A DNA stretch of 64,000 bases from assembly GCA_040285825.1 (NCBI GenBank), contig JAUPSS010000004.1, positions 1,302,001 through 1,366,000 on the forward strand, read 5' to 3'. This document shows positions 53,024 to 63,651 of the stretch, in pieces; positions within the stretch are counted from its first letter, which is position 1, and each line of letters opens with the position of its first letter. This DNA is from Eukaryota sp. TZLM1-RC (taxonomy: Eukaryota > Metamonada: BaSk clade). The notes under the pieces were generated by a model. It had not been told where the DNA came from. It saw only the letters and a list, made by a program, of their open reading frames with translations, and did no database searches. The position numbers and the translations under genes are program-made.

Positions 53024-53950
53024 CTTGCTGTTGTGAAATTACAGAAGTCTGTTTGAATTGGTTTTGAAGACCTGCATTGCTGCAAAAGACTTAGTCTGCC
53101 TAAGATTAATAATCTCGTCTTTGCTGCCTTTTTATCAGACATCCAGAATTACACTAGTTTAATGTCTCAGCAACCAAGGCCATTTGGTCTTTACTCAGCA
53201 AATGAAGCTTGGAAACAAAACATGCGGTTGAGATTAGGGCTGTATCCAAGTGGTCCTTTGGATAATTCTGTTTGTATTTGTAACGAAAAACCGACTGCCA
53301 ATTTCCGTCATATTGTAAGTTGTAAACAATTTCTTCAATATGGATTAGTTCTTCATAATGCCGTTCGTGATGTTACCTTCGAAATGTTTGAGTGTTACAA
53401 TTTCAGTTGCAAAGTAGAACCCTTGATGAAGCCTTATAGCGTTAATAATCTGTTTAATTCTCGTCTAGGTGATTTAATTGCTCCTTTTGTGGATTCCTCT
53501 CAAGTTGTTGTGGATTCCACAAGAGTTGATCCCTTTGCTTTTATTTATTGTGATGATGTTTGAGTTAGTTCTCATGGTCACTGGAGCAAGGCTGAGGTTT
53601 GTTAACGAGGCATATATTCTGATATATTAAATGATTTAAATAGCAATCTTTGCTCGATGCTTTCATGTCTTTTTTTTGTCTTTTCGATTTTTGGCAACAT
53701 TGGACTGCCTTGAATTATTTCAATGGATTGATAATTTATGTCAATCAAGCGGTAATAATTTTACTGGATATTTATGGAAGATTCGTATCATTTTTGCTTT
53801 GTACAGAAGTGCTCTCAAGTACTTAAATTTAATGCTGTCCAAGCTATATAAGGATTCATCAAGGGTTGATGTGGAGAATTTTGTTTTCTATGTGTTTTAA
53901 TTTGTTTTGATTTGTTTCTTCTCAAGTAAATAAAAAGATATATATATTTG
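53024..53950 (+). mobile_element. LINE family B, 3' part (RLE)
   Basis: From 53162 an open stretch reads PRPFGLYSANEAWKQNMRLR, a CICNEKPTANFRHIVSC motif (CxC..H..C), then RLGDLIAPFVDSSQVVVDST (RLE R-D-D pattern). After a break it continues with a C-terminal tail SRVDVENFVFYVF. This is a second RLE-LINE family in the window, interrupted by the gypsy on its 5' side. Confidence 0.8.
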
Positions 53951-53999
53951 TTCAAAAAATTATAACAATTCATTTTCATAGCATATTAACAAAACATTA

Positions 54000-54120
54000 A
54001 ACAAAAAACTAGAATTCAATATCCTCAATACATGCATCAACATCATCAAAACTCTTTAGTGTGCTATTTTCAGTAACTGTTGCTAATTGTAACACTATGT
54101 TCATGGACAATCCTGGTGGG
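54000..54120 (-). mobile_element. Possible LINE family C scrap
   Basis: The stretch AGAATTCAATATCCTC matches the family C flank at 21261. Too short for more detail. Confidence 0.35.
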
Positions 54121-54600
54121 CCAAAAGTTGAAAATCAATAATTTCCTGCTTTTACTTTGATTCAACTTCAGATGTTGCTGTATGTGCACGGTTCATCATA
54201 AACTAATGAAAACAGACGTTGATGAACAAGAATATAAGAACTCAGACTTGATAAATACAAACTACAATTTAAATCTACATGACGTGATCTACCTTCCTAA
54301 AAGGGAAAGTCACGTTTAGCCACAGCTAACAATGAATCCTGCAAGAAATAAATGCTAGATATTCCAACATTGATGGTCTAGCCTGATGGTTATCAGAGTT
54401 GATCTGTTGAGGGGGAGTGAAGTGGGTTACACTCAAACTCGAATCTTTTTGTGGAGTACTCATAGCACTCGAAATTATGTAGATGGGATGGATAGAAGAG
54501 TCTCATCTGAAAAATGTCTGAAATATCCGAGACATTTTTTTTCCTGTGACAGCGCTGTTGCTGTCTGGTGTTTTGTGTGTGATTGCGATGCTGAATAATA
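54121..54600. other. Spacer, nothing certain
   Basis: No supported gene. A weak tRNA-like stretch near 54380 was rejected. Confidence 0.35.
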
Positions 54601-54690
54601 ATTGTTGCCGTCAGGGATTATGCTAGTTGTATTTTAGTAGGTGTTGGTGTAAATCGGGTTAAGATAATTAATTTTATTTAGTACAGTTTT
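54601..54690 (-). repeat. Diverged LTR remnant related to the 125-bp LTR
   Basis: TGTTGCCGTCAGGGATTATGCTAG-type sequence here resembles the reverse complement of the 3' part of the LTR at 35409, including the later CGGGTTAAGATAA. The other LTR end is not recognisable, so this is probably an old solo LTR. Confidence 0.5.
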
Positions 54691-55901
54691 AATTTAATGC
54701 GAATTTATTTAACGTTATTCAATATAAATACCTTGGTACTCACTAGTGAGATTCTTACATAAATAACAGTTTTCAGCACTAATTTGATTGCATGTGGCAA
54801 CCAGTTTCGTCAAAACTTGGTTTATTAACGACAACGACTTAAAAATGTTGACTATTGTCTTTTTGTTGAAATCAGGAATATACTATTGGAAATACAACAA
54901 CACAATAGATTTGTACAATAAATTAGAATTAAAACTTATATTTATTGTGAAATAAAATGTCATCACGACAAAAATTACGCCAACAAAGTTTATAACAATC
55001 AAACAATTTTTCATTTTCACAAACAGAATAAAATCATTTTGTAGAACTACAAAATTAATGGCTTAATATTATACTTTTCTTCAAGTAAACTATATGTTTA
55101 GTGATTAAATTGTGATCATTTTCATCAATCAAAGCTGTTCGTTCTTAATCATCATTTCCATATTTAATAATCATAACAAAACAAAGAACCACTCAAATTA
55201 ATTCTAGATAAATATTTAAAACCAACGAACAATCAATGTCTTTTGAGTTGATTTTGAATCAAATATACGAAAGTGATGCCAACATTACATAATTTTTTTT
55301 GCTCTCTATCATCAAATATTGTAATAAAAAGAATTTCTGAATATATTGAAAAGACATTCATGTCGACATGACAGTTGTTTCAGTTTTTCGAAAATTGTTT
55401 CACAATTGTTAATCTGCATTGTAAGGTGAACCATTAGTACAACTATTAGTGTTTACTACACCTGAAATTTCAAAAAAAATTTGTGTTGGTCGACGGTTGT
55501 TGTATAATTAAAAATTTAGTTAAGCCAATGTGCAACAGTTACTAGACCACATATTGCTCCCCAACTACAAATATCACACGGAAATTTGATCTTGAAAGAA
55601 AAAGTCACATCGAGTCACAGCCAACAGAGATATTGATCGAATTTATCATTCTGGATTACCATTCATTAGAAATGAATTTTCATTGACTCCAACTGAAATT
55701 TTTGCGACCTTTTCATTATAATTGATTCAGAGGGATAGATGGTGATGATGTTAAACGCAGAGTATTCCAGAAGACGCTTGGTATAGATTTTCTGAAAGTC
55801 AATTAAGTTATGAAGAACAGGAAAGTGAGCCACTTTGTTTCACAACAGCAACTATTCGTAGACCAATGAAATAAATGGACCAATAATATCGAGAAAGTGT
55901 T
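54691..55901. other. Long AT-rich spacer
   Basis: No gene recognised on either strand. Confidence 0.4.
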
Positions 55902-56234
55902 ATGAATATTTTAGAAATTAATGATCCTCTGAAAAATTCAACTGCTGAGGATATACAAAAATTCTTGAACAAACATTCAATTAGATTGGAAGAATCCAGA
56001 AATGCAAATGGCAATGCTCATTATGATTTTGATGGAATTTCAACATATTCAACCCAATCTCGTTCTTTCAGAATTGACATTCTCGCTTTGTTTCCACTGT
56101 TACCAATTGAAAAATCAGTCAACATTTTTTTATATTTTTATTCATTTAATGAAGAATATGAAAACACAAATTACAGACAAAAACTTCACATCCTCAAAAT
56201 CTGTCTCCCCCACCGCAAAACAATTAATTCCTGA
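55902..56234 (+). CDS. Hypothetical protein
   Basis: A 110-codon ATG frame with mixed composition (LKNSTAEDIQKFLNKHSIRL, then YSTQSRSFRIDILALFPLLP). It is better balanced than spacer translations, but no domain is recognised and it may be a relic of a mobile element. The neighbour downstream is a LINE fragment on the other strand. Confidence 0.25.
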   Translation: MNILEINDPLKNSTAEDIQKFLNKHSIRLEESRNANGNAHYDFDGISTYSTQSRSFRIDILALFPLLPIEKSVNIFLYFYSFNEEYENTNYRQKLHILKICLPHRKTINS

Positions 56235-56317
56235 AGATTCAGAAAATTTCCCAAAAAAAGAAAAGTAAATCAAAAAATAGAAAATACAATCCTGTTTGGC
56301 CAATAAAGACGATTGGA

Positions 56318-56340
56318 AATATATATATATATATATATTT
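56318..56340. repeat. (TA)n microsatellite
   Basis: About ten TA dinucleotides in a row, between the hypothetical frame and the LINE C fragment. Confidence 0.9.
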
Positions 56341-56359
56341 CCAGTTCTTTCTTTAACAA

Positions 56360-56740
56360 CTAAAAACAATCCTCAAGGAAAGCCATAACAGCCTTACCTA
56401 GAGATCCAAGCAAAGAAAAAACAAAGGGACATGAATTATATTGGGTATGAGAATGTTCATTTACGGAGGAAACAGGTTTTGCATATTTGGCAACTTTCTA
56501 TTGTTCTCCAGCAAGAAGAAGATTATTTACAGCTGAGTGAATGGAATGTTCGTTAGAAGAATTACAAGAGTCGAAAGTCATGGTGTTGCAAATAGATAAA
56601 CTACCATTTAAACCAGGAACAACTAAATCACCTCTTGTCAGACCCATAGAAGCTCTATTATAGCACGTACTATCAATATTGGGGTCATCAAGAATTAATT
56701 TCGACAGCAAAGATAGTTTAGAATTTTCTCAATAATTAGA
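56360..56740 (-). mobile_element. LINE family C fragment (RLE)
   Basis: The minus strand reads LILDDPNIDSTCYNRASMGL, then TRGDLVVPGLNGSLSICNTM, the RLE catalytic R-x-D-L-V-V-P pattern, and a C-terminus like those at 20.8 and 19.9 kb. It is truncated on both sides. Confidence 0.65.
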
Positions 56741-57402
56741 CTGGTTGCCCACTGATTGTACAAGTTTTGTTCTCCACACCTTTGACTTGATAAAAAAGGA
56801 AAACAGCTTGTCAAATATTTCGAATTACTTTGCAAGTGTTGGTAAAGACTAACTAAGAGTTGCTTTCAGAATAATTGCCAAGCATTGTAAACAAAAATTA
56901 ATCAAACGGAAAAGAAGTATTGATTCTGTTGGTTTTTTAGCAGATTTTGAGACCAGTTAAAATGTATTGGATTTGAAATATTGGGATGGCTCTTTTTTTC
57001 TGATCTTCAATGTTTATTTCAAATATATTAATTAATCACCATGGGAAAGAATACATCCTTTTTTTACTGTTATGTTGGGAAAGATCCAATCATTTAGTAT
57101 TTGCATTAACCAAAAAAATGTTGCTTACACTTGTCAAATTGCAATCACTTATGTACAGTTCATGGTTTCAGAAAATGAAAAGTTTTGAGAAAAACAACAT
57201 TCATCTTATCAAAACATCATTATGACCACCTATACATTTTCTTTTGTTGAATGTAATTTCTTAGTTGAAAAAATGTGAGGTATTGCCTCAAAAATTTATT
57301 AAATTTTCTATAAATTTATTAAATTTCTATGTTTGTTATGCTCCATCATGGTAACATTCATTCTTTGCAACCCAAATATTAAGATAGAAGATGCATTTTT
57401 CT
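56741..57402. other. Spacer downstream of PDI gene
   Basis: No supported gene; the last ~60 bp are probably the PDI 3' UTR. Confidence 0.4.
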
Positions 57403-58588
57403 TTATTTGCTAAATCCCATAAATGCATCAACAACATTCTTCCTAGCTGTCAATAAAGTCAATTTTTCGGGTGCAACGGACCCACTTTTTAAAATTCTAG
57501 CTAAACGAGCACTCTGGGCCATCAAATATTGATGGTCATCTGCAGCTTTTTCCATGGTTCTATAATAAACTCTACCAATGTCTTTCTTTTCATTGGTTGA
57601 TTTTTGTAATAGTTCCCAACATTCTTGGATGATTTTCTCTTTATCTTCAGTAAAAAACCGTATAGCGAGCTTATCAAAATCTGGATCTCTTCCAAACGTA
57701 GAAGGTAAACTTCCATCTGATTTTCTCAAAGTGCCGCAGTTTTGGTTAACAAACTCCACGAATGAATCAACATCGCGACCATTGGCATACACTTCCTCAC
57801 TACCTTCAGGAGTAATGATTTTGATGGTTGGGAACCCTTGAACCTCATGAGCTTCACATAGAGAGTGTTGTTCATCACAATTAATTTCAGCAATGACCAC
57901 GTTGGACTCGCCAGCATAGACTTCACCTAGTTTTTCCCATGGTTCCTTGATTGCCTTGCAATGTCCACACTAGAATGAGAAGAGAAAATGAACATACCCA
58001 CGGAGCATAGAATTTGATGAATGTACATTTTCCGGTAACCTTCTTATCAAAATTAAACTCCGTAAGATCAGCTACATGACTGCGCTATGGTGAAACAAGA
58101 GAGAGGGATATACATACAACTGGGGAGTGGGTGGTAGTAGTAGGGGTGAGTTTGATGGAAGTGTGTTTTGAAATGAAGTCAGTGAAACCTTCTAGTGTGC
58201 GCTGACCCTTGAAATCAGCAACAACTTTGCCATTCTTGAAAAGCTTCAGTAAATATTGCGATCGATAAAACAAACCTTGAGGGTAGGAAAGCCACGGATG
58301 GATTCCTTTTTCATAATGTCTTTGGACACATCACCATTGACTTCTGCGATGGTGATTTGGTCATTGAAAGATTTGGCAAGATCGGCAAGTTGTTCCCATT
58401 GTGGGGCCATACTTTTGCAATGTCCACACTGAAATGAGATATAATGATGTAAATACCCAAGGAGCGTAGAATTTGACAAAAGTGTATTTATCCGAAGAAA
58501 TGGTTTCATCGTAGTTCGTTGATGTGAGAACCTCGATAGAGGCATATGCAGTGAAAGAGAGAAGTGTGACAAAGAGGAGGAGCTTCAT
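57403..58588 (-). CDS. ER protein disulfide isomerase (two thioredoxin domains plus ERp29-like C-terminus)
   Basis: The minus-strand CDS joins 58588-58457, 58428-58276, 58243-58118, 58084-57998 and 57969-57403. It gives 354 residues with consistent phase. A signal peptide (MKLLLFVTLLSFTAYA) precedes two thioredoxin domains, each with an APW-CGHC active site, and a C-terminal helical domain of ERp29 type (about 250-350). The layout matches Dictyostelium-type PDI. It oxidises and reshuffles disulfides of secretory proteins in the ER. There is no KDEL-type signal; the protein ends GFSK, so retention would rely on the C-terminal domain as proposed for that family. Four introns of 28, 32, 33 and 28 nt; two split W from CGHC. 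Confidence 0.93.
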
Positions 58589-59330
58589 GTTAATAATGAT
58601 GTTGTATCAAGTTGATTTTTGTTCAACGCAAAAATCAAATCCGTTGAAAAGACAAAATGATCAAGCTTTTCGCAAACAACAAAGTAACTACCCCACAATC
58701 ATCAATAATTAATTGAAATTACTCAAGCCAATAGTGTTGTCATGTTTTTCAAGAAAATTTGAGTTAAAGATTACATATTGGTCTTTACCTTGACATCAAA
58801 CAGATGAACTTCAACTATATTGTTGAATACCATGTCGACTGCAGCCAAAACCCGATATTAAAAAGTCAATTGTGGGTCAACATATGCAATCAAATAGACT
58901 TGAAATAGTGAATGGGTGCGATTGGGTGCGAATATCGTTTGTTCTGATTTGTGTTCATAATCGAAGATTATCAAGCTTTATTTATATAATATTTGTTCAA
59001 TTGTAATCTCTTTTTTAAACAAACAATTTTGATATAATATACATAATTATCTATTTACTAAATCACTGTGAAAATGGTTAAAATCAATTGATAAAAAGAC
59101 AATGGCCCTCCTCGAATGAAAAGAACATCCAAACGTTGCAAAACTTTCTAATCGTTGATACACGAAACCACATCAAAGAGTTTACGAAACGTATTTTTGG
59201 AGTATGATAGAATTTCTTATTTTATAGCTCTACTTATGTAAGCTTGCTAAACAGCACGTGAACCAATAGAGTGGGTCTGTGGTGAACAACATCACATACT
59301 CAACAAACTCAGAAAAAATGAATTGACATA
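58589..59330. other. Intergenic, nothing recognised
   Basis: It separates the divergent PDI and nucleoredoxin-like genes and presumably contains the PDI promoter. No motif stands out. Confidence 0.4.
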
Positions 59331-59425
59331 CATTGAACCAAGAGTTCATCTATAAAATCCGGATCTGCTTGTGTCTTTGCCATTGCTGCTGCTATTCGAT
59401 GGAAAATCCGTGGTAATTAATTATG
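59331..59425 (-). mobile_element. Diverged LINE 3' scrap
   Basis: The minus-strand sequence resembles the last residues of the family A protein (QADPDFIDELLVQ-like) and its tail, with many substitutions. It is an older copy or related family. Confidence 0.6.
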
Positions 59426-59620
59426 GCGAATTGACTTCATTTCTATTTTGATCTTATTAGTATTCACTACAATTGTTTTGAATGTACTTTGTTCTAAGTT
59501 CACTGACTGATTTGGTGAGGTTTGCAGTTGATTACAGAGACAATCAAAATGCGTACTGCTGACGTGTCACACTTCTAAAAAAGGTAAGGAAACTTTCCCT
59601 TATTATTTTCGATCTTATAA

Positions 59621-60108
59621 ATGAGCCTCCAAGAACTATTTGCATCCTCTGATCTCATTGATCGTGAAGGTAACACTGTATCTCTATCAAGTCTTCAGGA
59701 GAAGGAACGTATTGGTCTCTACTTTTCTGCCTCTTGGTGTATGTCTACCTTCATGTGACTCAACATAGGTCCACCATGCAGGATGTTTACACCTAACCTT
59801 GTCAATGTCTACAATGAATTGAAGTCACAAGGTAAATCTTTTGAAGTTGTACTTGTCCCTTCAGATAGAACCGAAGCTGACTTCAAGGAATATTTGAAAA
59901 AGATGCCCTGGTTGTCCATTCCCTTCACCGGCCCTGCCAAGCAAGCTATCGTATGTTCATCATCTGTCCCTTATCACAGTCAAACAGGTTCTCTCCTCCC
60001 GGTATTCCTCATTTAGTCATCGTTGACAATGAAGGAAACGAAGTCACCGACGAAGGCCGCAACCATGTTCAACTTAAAGGAGCTGATGCTTGGAGTGAAT
60101 GGCAATAA
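59621..60108 (+). CDS. Nucleoredoxin/tryparedoxin-like thioredoxin-fold protein
   Basis: The CDS joins 59621-59738, 59769-59950 and 59980-60108, giving 142 residues. Introns of 30 and 29 nt (GTATGT...) were placed by frame and homology. The active site WCPPC is formed across intron 1, and the typical cis-Pro motif GIPHLVIVD lies across the second junction. The length and WCPPC motif fit nucleoredoxin and tryparedoxin proteins, cytosolic thiol oxidoreductases. No signal peptide. The physiological partner is unknown. Confidence 0.9.
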
Positions 60109-60744
60109 TCGTTGTTTTCTTAAGCTCTCCTCCGTGAACACATTATCATGTGTGATGGGCAGCATTTTGTGAATAAATCATATAGACATCCTCCTATTGT
60201 ATAAGGTAATTTCTTCTTTGTTTTATATCTCAGGATGTCCTAAACACTGTTTCCATGTTCTATCACAAACATCTATGTGTTTTTAACACCTAGACTTTCA
60301 ACATTTATTAAATATGTGCAACATTTGGAAAATATTTCAAATGAGTACATCTTTCACGAACAATCAAATGATACAATGAAGGTTTTCGTTTTTCTGTTAG
60401 AATGATTCAACCTGGGCTCATTGCAACAGAAGCGTCCTCAACAACACTATCCCCTCCCAAACAGTTTTCCTAATTTTGTATCAACAACAAGAATATGTAA
60501 TAAACACCTAAAACTTCCCATCCCTGAGGCATGTCACTTCAATATCCAATCAGTTTTATTGCCATAACTTGATACTTCTAAAACTACACAATTCTTGTGT
60601 GTCAATAAACTCAATATGCTCAGAACATTGCATCTGGTCATTTCTCTTTTGACATCTTCTCAATATATAAATAAGGTTTACGTTTAGTCAATTGTGGCTG
60701 AATTTGGTTTATTCAATTATTTTTTTATGCACTGTATTTTTATT
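60109..60744. other. Intergenic, 3' flank of nucleoredoxin-like gene
   Basis: AATAAA-type signals near 60172 may end its transcript. Nothing else recognised. Confidence 0.4.
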
Positions 60745-61024
60745 TTTCGATAAATGGAAGATTATCAGTTGAAGCAGAAACTTTTTTGGATGACTTCCAA
60801 AAAATGGTGAAAGAAGAAACAATGAAAAGATTTGATATTTTTTTATGGCGTTCACGGATTCAATTTGCCATTGTTAATACATTACCGCGGTTTTTCAATC
60901 GAATTAGAGAAGCTTTAGCTAGACAGCAAGCAAATCAAGATTTTGTAGAGGAAATCTTGGTTTAATGATAGTCGTCCCATTAGTTATGATTTAATTTAAT
61001 TAAGTGTGCAAATTCAATAAATAC
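60745..61024 (+). mobile_element. LINE family A 3' fragment
   Basis: The last ~280 bp, including RQQANQDFVEEILV and the conserved tail ending AAATTCAATAAATACG. It is very similar to the copies at 24857 and 31767, hence fairly recent. Confidence 0.9.
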
Positions 61025-61064
61025 GATTTTTATTGAAATAAAATTCAATTATTTGTTGATTTAT

Positions 61065-61634
61065 TTACAATACCTCCCTTCTTAACCGTTCTGCTTTTTC
61101 TTCTAATTCTTTGATGTGTTCAAGGCTTACCCCACCTTTTACTGCCTTTAATGGCTCTTCAATGGGCCTCTTCTTCAACTCCTGTATTTGTTCTTCAATT
61201 GCTGCCTTTTGCATCTCTAAATCATTATATCTTTGTTCAACGCGGCTTAGCTCCTTCAATTTGGAAAGATGTATTTCCTTAATGAAGGATTGAAGTTCCA
61301 GTTCAGCTATCATTTGTTTCTCGATGTTCTTTTTTGCTGAAGAGAAGGCTTCTAGTTGCTCATTGAGACAAATGACTTCTCTTCTTAGAAAAGCATTTCT
61401 AAAGAAATTTCTTTTCTCCAACGTTTGTCTTCTCTCCTGTTCAGATTTGATACTCGCTTTCAACCCACTGATTGCGTCTTCATTCCTGAATTGTTCAGAT
61501 GGATCTGGGAGATGCAGATAATCTGTGTTTCGAAACAGTGTATTATGCATCTCTTCTGGCTTCTTTTTAGACTTCAGATGGTTCTCAAGGAAGGATCTGA
61601 GTTCATGGTCTACGAGGGACATTGGGTGAGACAT
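61065..61634 (-). CDS. Coiled-coil protein of unknown function
   Basis: 189 residues from ATG 61634 to a stop at 61065-61067. From about residue 50 to the end it is Glu/Lys/Leu-rich with heptad-like spacing (LEKRNFFRNAFLRREVICL, EQRYNDLEMQKAAIEEQI), predicting a long coiled coil. No enzyme motif. It starts about 160 bp from the divergent COPI-associated gene, so they may share a promoter region. Confidence 0.7.
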   Translation of the reverse strand: MSHPMSLVDHELRSFLENHLKSKKKPEEMHNTLFRNTDYLHLPDPSEQFRNEDAISGLKASIKSEQERRQTLEKRNFFRNAFLRREVICLNEQLEAFSSAKKNIEKQMIAELELQSFIKEIHLSKLKELSRVEQRYNDLEMQKAAIEEQIQELKKRPIEEPLKAVKGGVSLEHIKELEEKAERLRREVL

Positions 61635-61792
61635 TACACGAGAATGAACTTTGAGGGTATGTTTACTAGTGGTTACAAGGTTAGCAATAGATATACTCTA
61701 ACATCACATGATATCTACCAATTATTCACCAATTAACTATAAATCTAAATAAATATCAGCACACAACCTATTCTTCATAAATTGCTTTGACA

Positions 61793-62299
61793 ATGCAAAC
61801 AACGCAATCAGAACCTAGCGGTCGAAGATCTTTCCGATCAATACTTTCCATTGGATGTATTATTGGTGGAGCTTTGATGTTTTTGGATTCTCTTCTTGGT
61901 ATTCTCAACATCTTCAATGTGTTTGCAATACGGTTTGTTCAATCGGTCGGCCAAACTTCTCATTCTAGATCTTTCATACTGAATCTCTATGTGGGTCTCT
62001 TTGGTCTACTTATCATACTATGTGAGACACGTATGCTCACCAAGATTGGACTTCGTGCGGTTCTTGAAAACCTCAAGATACTTCAAAGTTCGCGAGGACG
62101 TGCTTTGTTCTACATATTTGCTGGTACACTTGCCTTAGGTTTGCCCAATTCGGAATTATTTACTTTAGATGGAAAAGGTTTGGACTTGGTAGCTGGGATT
62201 TGGATAATTGTTGCTGGTTTTTTGCGATTTTTTTCAAATGAAAAATTTGGTGATGATAAGGAGAGAGTAGTGACCATTGGAATTGAGCAACAGGTATAG
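61793..62299 (+). CDS. COPI-associated (Tvp15-like) four-helix membrane protein
   Basis: 168 residues from ATG 61793. Four hydrophobic helices (SIGCIIGGALMFLDSLLGIL, FILNLYVGLFGLLIILCE, ALFYIFAGTLALGL, DLVAGIWIIVAGFLRFF) with E-T-R after helix 2 and SSRGRALFYIFAGTL before helix 3 match the COPI-associated protein pattern (PF08507 type). Family members are Golgi/vesicle membrane proteins with poorly known function. No introns. Confidence 0.75.
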   Translation: MQTTQSEPSGRRSFRSILSIGCIIGGALMFLDSLLGILNIFNVFAIRFVQSVGQTSHSRSFILNLYVGLFGLLIILCETRMLTKIGLRAVLENLKILQSSRGRALFYIFAGTLALGLPNSELFTLDGKGLDLVAGIWIIVAGFLRFFSNEKFGDDKERVVTIGIEQQV

Positions 62300-62892
62300 T
62301 TACCACGTCATTATGAGTCATTGCATTATTGGTGTGAAGAACTAAAAGGTTTAGTATTGTATATTATAATAACTTGTAGATTTACAATTGAAACGACCAT
62401 GAATAGAGCTCAATGTGTTATACACCATTGAAGGAAGAGAGTTATTGTTGCAATCTCGCACAAAGCAGCTTTGCAACAATAAGCAGAGTATCTCAAACCT
62501 AAAGCCAAAACCAAGTCAGAAAATCTTCATAGCTCAACCATATGGACACTTATTTCAGCAGTAGAATGTAGACAATTTGCTGATTATATCTGGTGAGTTC
62601 AAGATGCGTAATTTGTCACAATTATTGACCTTGGTTGAAGATTACAATCAAACTGATGATTTCAATACAACATGACAAGACTCTGCATTAGGTGTTCTTC
62701 ATTAATCATTATGGACTAATAACAGTGGTAATCATTTTATTGATATATTTTTTGAAAAATAATAATTAATTAATGTTGGCGAAGTTGAAGGGGTTGTAGA
62801 ATTGACAAATAAACAGAGTCAAAGAAACGACCTAAAAAAGAGACTTTATAGCAATAAATTACGGATATTTACAAAAAAACTAAATAACCAAA
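62300..62892. other. Intergenic between convergent genes
   Basis: No gene recognised; AT-rich. Confidence 0.4.
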
Positions 62893-63651
62893 CTATAAAC
62901 AATTCTCGAAAGCTTCCCTGGTTAAATCAGGATACAAAACAAAAGGATTAATACTGTCTTGGACATACTGAATCCTTTCGTTACGGAGCTTTTCACCTCT
63001 AAGAGGAGGGAACTGATGATGCCAAGCTAACAAAAGTTTCACGTCGGCTACTTGCTCAATCTTGCATGCTTCAGGATACATTGTGAAAAAGTACAAGATG
63101 GATCTAGCAAGAGGTCCCTTATGTTGGTCACGAGGAGTAAATCCACCATTGGTACCTCTGGAGTATTCCTGGATATGGGACTGAGGAACTTGTTTAGTTA
63201 CCTCAGTATCGATCATCCACTTGTCTGTCTCAGCAATAGATAGGTTTTTGAATGGAAAGTTGGACCTAATGGAGTTGAACTGGGGGTATGATGGGAACAA
63301 GTGGTGAAGATCGCTTACATAAGGATTCTTCTTTTTGAAAAAGCTTTGAGGAACTTGGGTGAGAGAGAACTAATTCATACTGGTATGTTCACAGTTAATA
63401 TTCTTAATGTCAGTACCATTGGTGGGCTTGAAGGGAAAGACTCCTCCGCCATAAACACACTCGACAGTGTTGTCAAAGTTATCAATATAATTGTACATAT
63501 ATTGACGGGCAAGCTTATAACCAAGAGTCTTGTGCTTGCTGTGGTACTTGTCCTTCAATTGTCTACGAAAATCGGAGCATGAATCTGCGACAACTAACGA
63601 TAAACATAGTGCTAGTAATGCACATTGAAGAAAAGATCTACTTAACCGCAT
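62893..63651 (-). CDS. Secreted endonuclease I family nuclease
   Basis: The minus-strand CDS joins 63651-63381 and 63353-62893 (intron 27 nt), giving 243 residues. The signal peptide is MRLSRSFLQCALLALCLSLV. The ββα-metal nuclease core is complete across the splice site: NCEHTIPQSFF, then SDLHHLFPSYPQFNSIRSNF, then KGPLARSILYFFTMYP and the C-terminal INPFVLYPDL. This is the EndoI/Vvn-type pattern (PF04231), a non-specific DNA/RNA nuclease that is common in bacteria and scattered in protists. Digestion of food nucleic acid is a plausible role. An acquisition from bacteria followed by intron gain is possible. Confidence 0.92.

Noticed and set aside
54370-54460. tRNA-like or SINE-like sequence (TAGCCTGATGGTTATCAGAG and a weak B-box-like AACTCGAATC)
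   Set aside because: No acceptor stem and no consistent anticodon arm can be drawn.
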